A stretch of DNA of 64,000 bases from Bacteroidetes bacterium GWB2_32_14 (GTDB taxonomy: Bacteria; Bacteroidota; Bacteroidia; Bacteroidales; UBA12077). Below, piece after piece: positions 28,243-35,971 of this stretch (position 1 is its first letter; the number at the start of each line of letters is the position of its first letter). A model generated the notes under the pieces. That model was not told the origin of the DNA and did no database searches. It was given only the letters and a program-made list of their open reading frames with translations. The position numbers and the translations under genes are program-made. The stretch spans positions 1 to 64,000 of the forward strand of contig MENK01000003.1 in the NCBI GenBank assembly GCA_001768235.1, in the 5' to 3' direction.

Positions 28243-28863
28243 ATGAAAAAAGTACTCATTCTAACAAGCATATTCATTCTTGCTATTTCGGGCCAGTTAT
28301 CAGCTCAATCAGATACATTGGCATTTAAAAAAACGATTTACTCGTTTATGCCACAATATTTAATAAACAGAGGCATTCGAATTGATATTGAAAAACAAAT
28401 ATCAGGCAAACACTTCATTCAGATTTGTCCACAATTCTACCTTAGCGAAAAAGATAACGATGAAAGCTTTGTTTATGATGAAAATTCATATAACAGCCTT
28501 ATTGGTGGTGGAGTCAATGTATATCATAAAATATTTGCACATTCCAATTTTACTAAAAATGGCCTGTATTTCAGTTATGGTGTATCCTATAATTATTTCG
28601 AAATTGAGTATTTCGATGAATACCTTGGCTCAACTATAAATGCCAACGCAACAATTCAAAAAATGGGTTTCGATATCACCCTGGGTTATCAGTTTATGAT
28701 TAAACAAATCATCTCTATCGATATATTTACCGGGGCAGGAACACGATATAGTATCATGGAAACCAACAGCGACAATAAAGACAAGTTTAATGCTACTTAT
28801 TTCGGGTATAATTATACAGGAAACTTATTGCTGCTTGGTGCAAGAATTGGTGTTATTCTTTAA
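28243..28863 (+). CDS. Putative outer-membrane beta-barrel protein A
   Basis: A 206-residue protein with a signal peptide (MKKVLILTSIFILAISGQLSAQ). Amphipathic strands with alternating aromatic residues follow (HFIQICPQFYLS, GLYFSYGVSYNYFEIEYF, MGFDITLGYQFMIKQ), and the last strand is GARIGVIL. This is the pattern of a small outer-membrane barrel. The next gene encodes a related protein with the same order of strands, so the pair is a tandem duplication. The ligand or partner is unknown; linkage to the LVIVD lipoproteins suggests a joint envelope function. Confidence 0.65.
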   Translation: MKKVLILTSIFILAISGQLSAQSDTLAFKKTIYSFMPQYLINRGIRIDIEKQISGKHFIQICPQFYLSEKDNDESFVYDENSYNSLIGGGVNVYHKIFAHSNFTKNGLYFSYGVSYNYFEIEYFDEYLGSTINANATIQKMGFDITLGYQFMIKQIISIDIFTGAGTRYSIMETNSDNKDKFNATYFGYNYTGNLLLLGARIGVIL

Positions 28864-28905
28864 AATTATTCTACTTAAAAAGCCTGACAATTTAAAATTG
28901 AAATT

Positions 28906-29583
28906 ATGAAACCAAAATATATACTGATTTTTATTTTCCTTTTTGGGTTTAATCAATATAGCCGTGCACAAAAAGATATAAAAGAAAACCTTATCGTTTT
29001 CTTTTCTCCTCAATACATGATTACAAATGCCATGCGGTTTGACATTGATATTCGCCAGGGAGAAACCAACAAATGGTGGGTTGTTTCGCCATATTTTTAT
29101 TTCGATAATTCATCTACAAGTATTCTAAACCCGGATGAAGAATTTGAAGATAGCTACGATCCACATACTTACGAAGAAATGTGGGGATTAGGATTGGAAT
29201 TGCGACGAAAAATGTTTTTACTCAATCGCAATTTCGATAAAGGGTTTTACTTATCATTTGGTGCAAATTACAAGTATTTTGATATTACCGGAGATAATGT
29301 AATATATATCGAAGAAGAAGGTGACGACGGATTAATATATACCAGAATGGCTGATATTTCTTATTCAATTAATATTAATAGTTACTCCGGGTTTGCAACT
29401 GTTGGCCATCAGTTTAAACCTTCTTCTAAATTCTTTATTGACTTGTATGTTGGGTTTGGGCTGAAATACAGTTTTCATAACTCCCCCCAGAATGTATCTG
29501 TAGAATATAACCGGGATTTTACTGATTATGGTTATACCGGAACTCAGTTTCTAGGCGGATTCAGGCTGGGAGTTGCTTTGTAA
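28906..29583 (+). CDS. Putative outer-membrane beta-barrel protein B
   Basis: A 225-residue paralogue of the preceding protein. It has a signal peptide (cleavage near SRAQ), a matching first strand (VFFSPQYMITNAMRFDIDI against SFMPQYLINRGIRIDIE), then KGFYLSFGANYKYFDITG, SGFATVGHQFK and a terminal GFRLGVAL. The acidic loop between the first strands (EDSYDPHTYEE) is longer than in copy A. It is the last gene of the four-gene LVIVD/barrel cluster. No enzymatic motif. Confidence 0.65.
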   Translation: MKPKYILIFIFLFGFNQYSRAQKDIKENLIVFFSPQYMITNAMRFDIDIRQGETNKWWVVSPYFYFDNSSTSILNPDEEFEDSYDPHTYEEMWGLGLELRRKMFLLNRNFDKGFYLSFGANYKYFDITGDNVIYIEEEGDDGLIYTRMADISYSININSYSGFATVGHQFKPSSKFFIDLYVGFGLKYSFHNSPQNVSVEYNRDFTDYGYTGTQFLGGFRLGVAL

Positions 29584-29591
29584 AATATATT

Positions 29592-29740
29592 ATAACCAGA
29601 TGGTGTACGGCTTGTTGGCTATCTTTTTGCCACGCGGGAGAAAAGTTAAACAAGCCTGACTGCCATCCAGGCAGGCTCAAGATGACAACAGGCTGTATTT
29701 AAAACCATCACCCTGAGCTTATCGAAGCATGGACAATGAT
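29592..29740. repeat. Intergenic repeat-like sequence with short inverted repeats
   Basis: This non-coding stretch contains CTGCC-ATCCA-GGCAG inside a longer near-palindrome (GCCTGACTGCC ... GGCAGGC) and the string CACCCTGAGCTTATCGAAGC. Very similar strings (CCCTGAGCTTGTCGAAG) are familiar as dispersed intergenic repeats in many bacterial genomes. It lies between the convergent barrel and B3/B4 genes. Only one copy is in this window, so the repeat status is inferred. Confidence 0.4.
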
Positions 29741-29766
29741 AAAACATCTTTACAGCCTCTTTTTCT

Positions 29767-30429
29767 TCACTTAAAAATTCGCATTTCAACATTTTTTGCA
29801 TCTAAAAATCGCAGCAATAAATTTTTTAATTTGTCTAAATGGATTTGCAAATCCTTTTCTCCGCTAAACGAAACAATATTCATATTTATCTGTTTTGTTT
29901 CATCTGTTATTTTAACACGCTCCGAGTCGCTTGTAGGACTTCCGAATTTCCCGATTTTATCGCTAAATACTGCAAGATTTTCAATATTTAATATACCACG
30001 CCCAATACCAAAATACTCATCATCTTTTTCCCCCAGGGTGAATTCAATTGGCGGATAAAGTTTTGAAACATCGAATGCACAAATTGAAAAAAAAGACGAG
30101 ATAGAAACAAGATTGTTAATATCAACAATATTATTCACATTATAAATTCCTTTATCTTTAACTACCCGCCTTAACAATGCTTCAGACGACACTCTGTATC
30201 GTGCAGGATCTTTCCCAAATGCCTTATACGCTTTCCGGGTATCTGAGATAGGTTTTAGTTTTGAAATATCTTCTACCGAATGGTTTAAAGCAAAATCTAT
30301 ACATGCTTTATTTAGCAACTCTTTTAATTCATTGCACGATGGCTTTACCAGAATATTTGCCTGAATAGAAGCAATTGCAATTGTTTCCCATTTCGATTTT
30401 AATACCTTTGAAACAGTGATATCAAACAT
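29767..30429 (-). CDS. B3/B4 tRNA-binding domain protein
   Basis: A 220-residue cytoplasmic protein matching the stand-alone B3/B4 domain first seen in the phenylalanyl-tRNA synthetase beta subunit. The diagnostic part is SDTRKAYKAFGKDPARYRVSSEALLRRVVKDKG, NNIVDINNLVSISSFFSICAFDVSKL and the later GRGILNIENLAVFSD. In the synthetase this domain helps editing; the stand-alone proteins have no settled function, though a role in amino acid or tRNA quality control has been suggested. It is divergent from pgeF across 75 nt. Length is normal. Confidence 0.8.
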   Translation of the reverse strand: MFDITVSKVLKSKWETIAIASIQANILVKPSCNELKELLNKACIDFALNHSVEDISKLKPISDTRKAYKAFGKDPARYRVSSEALLRRVVKDKGIYNVNNIVDINNLVSISSFFSICAFDVSKLYPPIEFTLGEKDDEYFGIGRGILNIENLAVFSDKIGKFGSPTSDSERVKITDETKQINMNIVSFSGEKDLQIHLDKLKNLLLRFLDAKNVEMRIFK

Positions 30430-30504
30430 TTTATAAGTTTTTCTTTTTTTACTGCTATAAATCTAGAAAAAGTTTATTTCTTTTGCCAGGTTTAACTAAG
30501 GTAT

Positions 30505-31287
30505 ATGATTACAAAAACAGTAAATAATACAACTTACTTTCTTTTCGAAAATTTATTGAGTTACAATTCTATAAACCATTTCACATCAACTCGTTTAGGC
30601 GGTATAAGTACCGGGCATTTATCGGGATTAAATCTGGGTTATACGGTTAACGACAATCCTGAAAATGTAAAACATAACTTTGAATTATTAGCCTACGCGA
30701 CAGCAATTCCACAAGCTGCCATAGTTTTTCCCAGGCAAACTAATGGAGTTAATATTGGAATTCTGAAATCTGTCGATGATATTTTCCCCGATACCGATGC
30801 GTTAATAACGAATGTTTCAGGTGTTTGTATTGGAATCAGAACTGCAGATTGTGTTCCGGTTTTACTCTACGACCCGGTTCAAAAAGTTATTGCAGCAATA
30901 CATTCAGGGTGGAAAGGTACTGTTGAGAAAATTGCAAAATCGACAATTGAACGAATGATGAAAGAATTTGGTACACAACCACGGGACTTAATTGCGGCCA
31001 TTGGCCCTTCAATCGGGCCCGATGTTTACGAAGTTGGCCCCGATGTAATTGGTTATGTAAAACAGGCTTTTACCGAAAATACTGTGTTAGTACCTGTAAA
31101 AAATAACGAAAAAGCATTTTTTAATCTTTGGGAAGCCAATAAACAAGTGCTTATTGAAAGCGGTATTCCATCAAATCAGATTGAAATTGCAGAAATGTGT
31201 ACCTATTCACAACCCGAACTGTTTTATTCAGCCCGCCGTGATAAAGGAAAAACCGGCAGGTTAGCCACCGGAATTATGATGATTTAA
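30505..31287 (+). CDS. pgeF: PgeF-like (YfiH/LACC1 family) protein with a substituted metal ligand
   Basis: A 260-residue member of the peptidoglycan editing factor/multi-copper-like (YfiH, LACC1) family, which acts on purine nucleosides and, in E. coli, removes wrongly incorporated residues from peptidoglycan precursors. The family motifs TADCVPVLLYD (Cys116), AAIHSGWKGTV (His133), AAIGPSIGPDVYEVG and the terminal FYSARRDKGKTGRLATGI are present. The usual first histidine, in a (R/E)Q(V/T)HG-like motif, is replaced by Asn80 (PRQTNGVNIG). That residue is one of the three metal ligands in characterised members, so activity may be altered. It converges with a DUF6515-like gene 15 nt away. Confidence 0.88.
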   Translation: MITKTVNNTTYFLFENLLSYNSINHFTSTRLGGISTGHLSGLNLGYTVNDNPENVKHNFELLAYATAIPQAAIVFPRQTNGVNIGILKSVDDIFPDTDALITNVSGVCIGIRTADCVPVLLYDPVQKVIAAIHSGWKGTVEKIAKSTIERMMKEFGTQPRDLIAAIGPSIGPDVYEVGPDVIGYVKQAFTENTVLVPVKNNEKAFFNLWEANKQVLIESGIPSNQIEIAEMCTYSQPELFYSARRDKGKTGRLATGIMMI

Positions 31288-31302
31288 CTATGTATCCTGT
31301 TC

Positions 31303-31851
31303 TCAATTAACACTGACAACCTCGTACAATACTTCCCCTTTTTCATCAATAAAGGCTTTGTAATACGTTCCTTCGAATTCGTAATAGGTATTATTTTCGA
31401 TTGTTACTTTTTTATAACCATCGGGTAAAGCATCTACAACCGCGCCAACCGGTGGCTCAACAGTAATGTATTCGCTATCATCAACCGATTTTACATAATA
31501 TGTTCCATAATAATAGAAATACCTGCGGCCACCAATCACAAAATGCACATTTCCGGCAGGCAATGTCCTTACACGAACTCCAAGTGGCGCTCTTACTACA
31601 ACATACGTATTACCATGAGGTCTGTAATAAACACCCGCGTGATAATGATAATTAACACCAGAATATGGAAAAATAAATGTTCCTTTTGGAATGGCTTTGT
31701 ATTTATATCCCCAATGAGGTAAATCCCTGTAACGGTAATTCGGTTCGTTTCTTCCATTATGATGTTTATCTCTTTTTTGAGCCTGCAATGTTGTTAATGT
31801 AAAGCTTAACAGTACAAGAACAAAAATCTTTAAAATATGTGTTGTTTTCAT
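31303..31851 (-). CDS. Exported DUF6515-like protein
   Basis: A 182-residue protein with a signal peptide (FVLVLLSFTLTTLQAQ) followed by a basic RDKHHNGRNEPNYRYRD segment. Three tyrosine-rich repeats then appear: YHYHAGVYYRPHGNTYVVV, FYYYGTYYVKS and YYEFEGTYYKAF, each followed by a PxGxxVxxLPxG-like turn (APLGVRVRTLPAG, PPVGAVVDALPDG). This is the pattern of the DUF6515 family of Bacteroidota envelope proteins, whose function is unknown. It is divergent from the lipoprotein gene at 32031. Confidence 0.7.
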   Translation of the reverse strand: MKTTHILKIFVLVLLSFTLTTLQAQKRDKHHNGRNEPNYRYRDLPHWGYKYKAIPKGTFIFPYSGVNYHYHAGVYYRPHGNTYVVVRAPLGVRVRTLPAGNVHFVIGGRRYFYYYGTYYVKSVDDSEYITVEPPVGAVVDALPDGYKKVTIENNTYYEFEGTYYKAFIDEKGEVLYEVVSVN

Positions 31852-31940
31852 AGCTGACTTAATGTGAATTAAACTTCGAAAGTAAATTCAAGTTTTATGC
31901 CAAAGTTTAACGAATAAGTTAAAACAATAAGTTTATCTCA

Positions 31941-31962
31941 TTTAATTGATAAATCAATTAAA
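31941..31962. promoter_or_regulatory. 22-nt palindrome, putative operator
   Basis: TTTAATTGAT-AA-ATCAATTAAA is a perfect 10-bp inverted repeat with a 2-nt centre. It covers the TTG -33 element of the promoter for the lipoprotein gene at 32031, so a bound dimeric regulator would block or modulate that promoter. Confidence 0.5.
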
Positions 31963-31974
31963 TTATTATTTTTG
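31946..31974 (+). promoter_or_regulatory. Bacteroidota-type promoter (TTG / TATTTTTG)
   Basis: TTG at 31946-31948 and TATTTTTG at 31967-31974, 18 nt apart, fit the Bacteroidota primary-sigma consensus. Transcription would begin near 31980, which favours the ATG at 32031 over the upstream in-frame ATG at 31983. Confidence 0.55.
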
Positions 31975-32030
31975 TACACGTTATGTCAATTTATTCATAT
32001 CGAAAAATCTCAAAACTTAAATTCACAATT

Positions 32031-32588
32031 ATGAAAAAACTTACTTACTTATTATTATTTGCTTTTATAGCAAGCTCAGTATTTATTGCTTGTGATGATG
32101 AAGAAGAAACAGTATCTCCATTTCACACGGTAAAATTAGGTGCTCAGGACAATACCAGCATTGGTGGTTTTTATTCAATAAACGATAAAAAAGTTTATAC
32201 TCAGGATGTGGCAGCAACGAAACAAGAAACAATTGATTTTTTATGTTTCTACGAAGAAGGTAATGACATTTCTCTTGCATCTCCGGGAGCAAATATTACA
32301 GATATTTTTACAGGAACAACATCTCCCGAAACCTGGACAACAACTGATACTACCTGGTTTTATCAGACTGAATTAACTACTGTTCAATTTGATGCATTAA
32401 CTGAAGATGACGAACTTATTGTAACTTCTTATAATGCTGATGAGGCACGAAGGAAAGCAAAGCTTTTAACAGTTGGAAATATATATGCTTTTAAAACTCA
32501 GGATGCATATTACGGATTATTCAAAGTAACAGAAGTAGTTCCTGATTCTATCGGTTCTGTTGAATTTACTTATATTATTAAAAAATAG
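32031..32588 (+). CDS. Putative ligand-binding lipoprotein (small)
   Basis: A 185-residue lipoprotein when started at 32031, where the signal peptide (KKLTYLLLFAFIASSVFIAC) begins. The in-frame ATG at 31983 would add 16 residues ahead of the signal peptide and lies next to the promoter, so I prefer the later start. The mature part is a beta-rich domain (NTSIGGFYSINDKKVYTQD, IYAFKTQDAYYGLFKVTEV, ending SIGSVEFTYIIKK). The same domain forms the C-terminal half of the lipoprotein at 32708. The end resembles HmuY-type haem-binding lipoproteins in layout, but the HmuY haem histidines are not evident. A terminator follows. Confidence 0.65.
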   Translation: MKKLTYLLLFAFIASSVFIACDDEEETVSPFHTVKLGAQDNTSIGGFYSINDKKVYTQDVAATKQETIDFLCFYEEGNDISLASPGANITDIFTGTTSPETWTTTDTTWFYQTELTTVQFDALTEDDELIVTSYNADEARRKAKLLTVGNIYAFKTQDAYYGLFKVTEVVPDSIGSVEFTYIIKK

Positions 32589-32606
32589 TTTTAAATTTTA
32601 CATAAT

Positions 32607-32645
32607 ACCTACGAGAGTTTAAACTAAGTTCTCGTAGGTTTTTCC
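32607..32645 (+). terminator. Intrinsic terminator after the small lipoprotein gene
   Basis: A 10-bp stem ACCTACGAGA / TCTCGTAGGT with a 13-nt loop, followed directly by a T-run (TTTTT at the end of the arm and beyond). Confidence 0.88.
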
Positions 32646-32650
32646 TTTTT

Positions 32651-32686
32651 AAGTTATCAATTGCAAAAATGTAACTTGATAAACTT
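32651..32686. promoter_or_regulatory. Imperfect inverted repeat upstream of the second lipoprotein
   Basis: AAGTTATCAA (32651-32660) and TTGATAAACTT (32676-32686) form an inverted repeat with one extra base in the right arm, 22 nt before the start of the lipoprotein gene at 32708. The right half shares TTGATAAA with the palindrome at 31941-31962, which hints at a common regulator. Confidence 0.35.
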
Positions 32687-32707
32687 TTCAAATAAATCCT
32701 GCCCTAT

Positions 32708-33610
32708 ATGAGAAAAATTTATACCCTTTTTATTTTAATTATCCTTTTTTTATTTGTCCGATGCACAAAAAATGAAAGTGTAGAATCGAATCCCTTTATC
32801 CTGCTAAAAACAGGCGATGCATACACAGCTAATGAAGCCAGGGTTCCTGTCGGAGGGCAGCTAAAATTTGGATTATCTGCCGTTGGCGATGGATTTGCAA
32901 TTACAAATCTGACCATTAAACGTGTTACCACATCAAATACCATAATTGAACTCGATAAAGGTTTGTACCTTAAAAAAGGTGGCCTGGATACAATAGTAAT
33001 CTTTACCAAAGGCTCATCAGAAACAGAAACATGGTTATTCTCAATATTAAACGAAAACAGGGACACGGCATCTGTTTCAGTAAAGATTTATTTGGGCGAA
33101 GGATCTGCATATGGCGATATAAATTATTTCCCTAATATTACAATTGCGTATCAGAACAATACAGAATTTCCTCATTATTTAGATTTACATTCCGGAACAA
33201 CATATAACGAAACAACAATTACAGGTAATGAATCAAATATCGATTTAGTCAGTTATTATTATTTAAGTTCCGGAACATCATCTCCTACTTTATCATGCCC
33301 GGGTTATAATTCTGCTGCAGGCTATTATCCCGAATTAACCAATTGGACAACAAAAAATTCAACTCTTTACGATTACAGCACTACCGATAATGATCTCATT
33401 TCAATTGCGCAATTCGATGCTTCACAAAATGATAGTTTAATGGTTACTGCATATATTCCAAACAGCACAAGTGGTACGTGTAAGTTTTGCTATACAGGTA
33501 AAGTAATTCCGTTTAAAGCTAACAATGGAAAATATGGCCTGATAAAAGTAATCAGGGCCGATGAAACCGATACGGGGTCAATTGAAATATCAATAAAAAT
33601 TCAACAATAG
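32708..33610 (+). CDS. Putative ligand-binding lipoprotein (two-domain)
   Basis: A 300-residue lipoprotein with a lipobox (LFLFVRC, Cys near residue 19). Residues 30-130 look like an Ig-like beta domain. The C-terminal half (about 145-300) is related to the 185-residue lipoprotein upstream: YLDLHSGTTYNETT, NIDLVSYYY, ISIAQFDASQNDSLMVTAY and KYGLIKVIRADETDTGSIEIS align in order with that protein. It contains extra cysteines (SCPG and CKFC). It lies 24 nt before a TonB-dependent receptor gene, so it probably captures the receptor's ligand at the surface or acts with it. Confidence 0.68.
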   Translation: MRKIYTLFILIILFLFVRCTKNESVESNPFILLKTGDAYTANEARVPVGGQLKFGLSAVGDGFAITNLTIKRVTTSNTIIELDKGLYLKKGGLDTIVIFTKGSSETETWLFSILNENRDTASVSVKIYLGEGSAYGDINYFPNITIAYQNNTEFPHYLDLHSGTTYNETTITGNESNIDLVSYYYLSSGTSSPTLSCPGYNSAAGYYPELTNWTTKNSTLYDYSTTDNDLISIAQFDASQNDSLMVTAYIPNSTSGTCKFCYTGKVIPFKANNGKYGLIKVIRADETDTGSIEISIKIQQ

Positions 33611-33634
33611 TCTCGTGCAATAATTTATCCCAAT

Positions 33635-35953
33635 ATGAAAAAAATAATATTCATCCTGTTTCTGTTTAATTTCAGCTTTTCTTCTTTTGCTCAATCAACA
33701 CTTGTTGGAAAAATTTTCAATTCTGTTACATCAGAAGAAATTTCATATGCTAATGTTACTTTAAATAAATCAATAGGTACCACAAGCAATGAAAACGGAA
33801 CTTTCAGATTCGAAAATTTAAAACCCGGCGATTATATCCTGAATATCAGCTTTGTTGGATTTGAGAGCCTGTCCCAAAAGATAAAAATCGAAGAAAATAA
33901 AATTCTGGAGTTTAACTTTAGATTGCAACCCCGGATTTACACAACCGATGATATTGTAATTACTGCAACAAAAACAGAAAATTACATCCAGGATATTCCT
34001 ACCAGGATAAACCTACTAACTCCCCGCCAAATTCAGGGTATTACAGCTCAAACTACCGACGAACTATTGAATAATATCCCCGGAATAACTATAAGCCGTT
34101 CGTTTGGTATCTTCTCCCATAAATCATCAGTTACTATGCGAGGCCTAAGTGGCCAGGAACAAGCCCGGATTCTGGTTTTAATTGATGGTGTTCCGACAAA
34201 CAAATCAGATGGCGGCTCGGTAAACTGGAACCTGTTAAATACAGATATGATTGAACGAATTGAGGTAATCAAAGGCCCGGGTTCATCCCTGTATGGAAGC
34301 AATGCTATGGGAGGCGCAATCAATATCATTACAAAAAAACCTGCCGAAGAGTTTAGCGGCCGGTTTAGTGTCGATTATGGAACCTACAATACCATGCGCG
34401 GACGAATCAATTTATCGGGCAGATTATCAGAAATTGCCAATAAAGGGTTTTACTGGAACCTGAACAGTTTTTACAGGCAAAGTGATGGGTACATTACCCA
34501 GTCAGAAGCCGACCAACAGGCAAATCCATATATTGTGAATTCAACATTGCAAGAGTGGAGTGCCTCAGCTAAACTGGGTTACGACTTTAACAAAAACAAT
34601 GGCTTCGAACTTGATTTTATTTATTATGACGACAAGCGAGAAACAGGGGAAAAAGTATATCAACCCGATGGAAACAAAACCGACCACGATACATATCATA
34701 TTCGGGCCCGTTATTTTGGTGAATCAAATAAATTAACCTACAACATCAGTTTTTTTTACCTGAACGAAAACTATAAGAAAGTAAATGAATATTTAAAAGA
34801 TGATTATACTTTTTATGATGTGCTGTCTGTCCGTGAAGATTTAGGTGCATTATCATCTGTTTCCTATTCGTTAAATAAAAATAAGATCACTACAGGAATA
34901 GACTTCAAACAAGGTGCAGTAGATGCCAAAGATGTTTATTACACATCAACCGATATCGTTTACAATCGTGGGAAAATGAACTTTCTTGGTTTATTTGTTC
35001 AGGATGAAATAAGCATCCTGAACGAAAAGCTAAAAATTATAGCGGGTTTACGATTCGATTATGCCCGGTATTTTGATGGTAGTTTCGAAATTGAAAACCC
35101 AACGGGTGAGACTACTTTCATGACAGATTTCGAAAATACTGATATGCAGGAAGATGCCTGGAATGCATTAAGTCCAAAATTATCGGCACAATATAATTTC
35201 AATCAGGATTTCAGGTTCTATGCCAGTTATGCAAAAGGATTCAGGCCTTCAATCCTGGATGATTTATGCCGCTCGGGACGTATGCGTGGGGGATTTAAAC
35301 TGGCTAACCCAACGCTTCAACCCGAATATTTAAATAACTTCGAAATCGGAACAGATATCCGTTTATTCAATAAATTAAGATCCTCTGCTACTCTTTATTA
35401 TTCATTGGGTACCGATTTTATGTATTATGTGAATACCGGCGATTCCATTGATATGGGATATGGATTAAGGCCTATTTATAAACGTTCAAATATTTCAGAA
35501 GTATCAATTTATGGTGCTGAAATTGAATTTAATTATCTTTTAAACGAACAGCTTATTTTTAATGCAAATTACGCATATACTCACTCACAAATTAGCAATT
35601 ATAAGCCTTTAAGCGAAAGCGACCCAATTGATTTAACCGATAAGTACCTAACCGATGTTCCGGCAAATATGGTTTCACTTTCTGTTTATTGGAAGAATAG
35701 AATTGTTAACACATCCTTGACAGCTAAATACACTGATGAAATGTGGGTAAACGACTTAAATCAATATGATGAAATTGTACTCGATGATAAATACCCCGCA
35801 TATACCACGATAGATTTAAAATTTTCAAAAGATTTTAAACGAATCTTTGCAAACCTGAGTATTCAGAATATTCTTGATACTAGATTTTACGACAGCAAAG
35901 GAGCCGTTTGTCCGGGACGCTTTATTACCATTGAACTAGGAACCAAATTTTAA
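33635..35953 (+). CDS. TonB-dependent outer-membrane receptor
   Basis: A 772-residue receptor. After the signal peptide (cleavage near FAQ) there is a carboxypeptidase-regulatory-like domain (about 22-105, GKIFNSVTSEEISYANVTL to the FNFRL strand). Next come a TonB box-like segment (DDIVITATK), a plug domain (about 120-230, GPGSSLYGSNAMGGAINIITKKP) and a 22-strand barrel ending in GRFITIELGTKF. The family imports siderophores, haem, cobalamin or glycans in a TonB-dependent way. It is not SusC-like in length, and no SusD partner is present. The flanking lipoproteins suggest a small cofactor or metal complex as ligand; its identity is not visible. Confidence 0.92.
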   Translation: MKKIIFILFLFNFSFSSFAQSTLVGKIFNSVTSEEISYANVTLNKSIGTTSNENGTFRFENLKPGDYILNISFVGFESLSQKIKIEENKILEFNFRLQPRIYTTDDIVITATKTENYIQDIPTRINLLTPRQIQGITAQTTDELLNNIPGITISRSFGIFSHKSSVTMRGLSGQEQARILVLIDGVPTNKSDGGSVNWNLLNTDMIERIEVIKGPGSSLYGSNAMGGAINIITKKPAEEFSGRFSVDYGTYNTMRGRINLSGRLSEIANKGFYWNLNSFYRQSDGYITQSEADQQANPYIVNSTLQEWSASAKLGYDFNKNNGFELDFIYYDDKRETGEKVYQPDGNKTDHDTYHIRARYFGESNKLTYNISFFYLNENYKKVNEYLKDDYTFYDVLSVREDLGALSSVSYSLNKNKITTGIDFKQGAVDAKDVYYTSTDIVYNRGKMNFLGLFVQDEISILNEKLKIIAGLRFDYARYFDGSFEIENPTGETTFMTDFENTDMQEDAWNALSPKLSAQYNFNQDFRFYASYAKGFRPSILDDLCRSGRMRGGFKLANPTLQPEYLNNFEIGTDIRLFNKLRSSATLYYSLGTDFMYYVNTGDSIDMGYGLRPIYKRSNISEVSIYGAEIEFNYLLNEQLIFNANYAYTHSQISNYKPLSESDPIDLTDKYLTDVPANMVSLSVYWKNRIVNTSLTAKYTDEMWVNDLNQYDEIVLDDKYPAYTTIDLKFSKDFKRIFANLSIQNILDTRFYDSKGAVCPGRFITIELGTKF

Positions 35954-35971
35954 CTAAAAATAATAAAAACT

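Noticed and set aside
31941-31962. The palindrome as an FNR/CRP-type site (TTGAT-N4-ATCAA).
   Set aside because: The half sites are right, but the spacing is 2 nt instead of 4, so another regulator is more likely.
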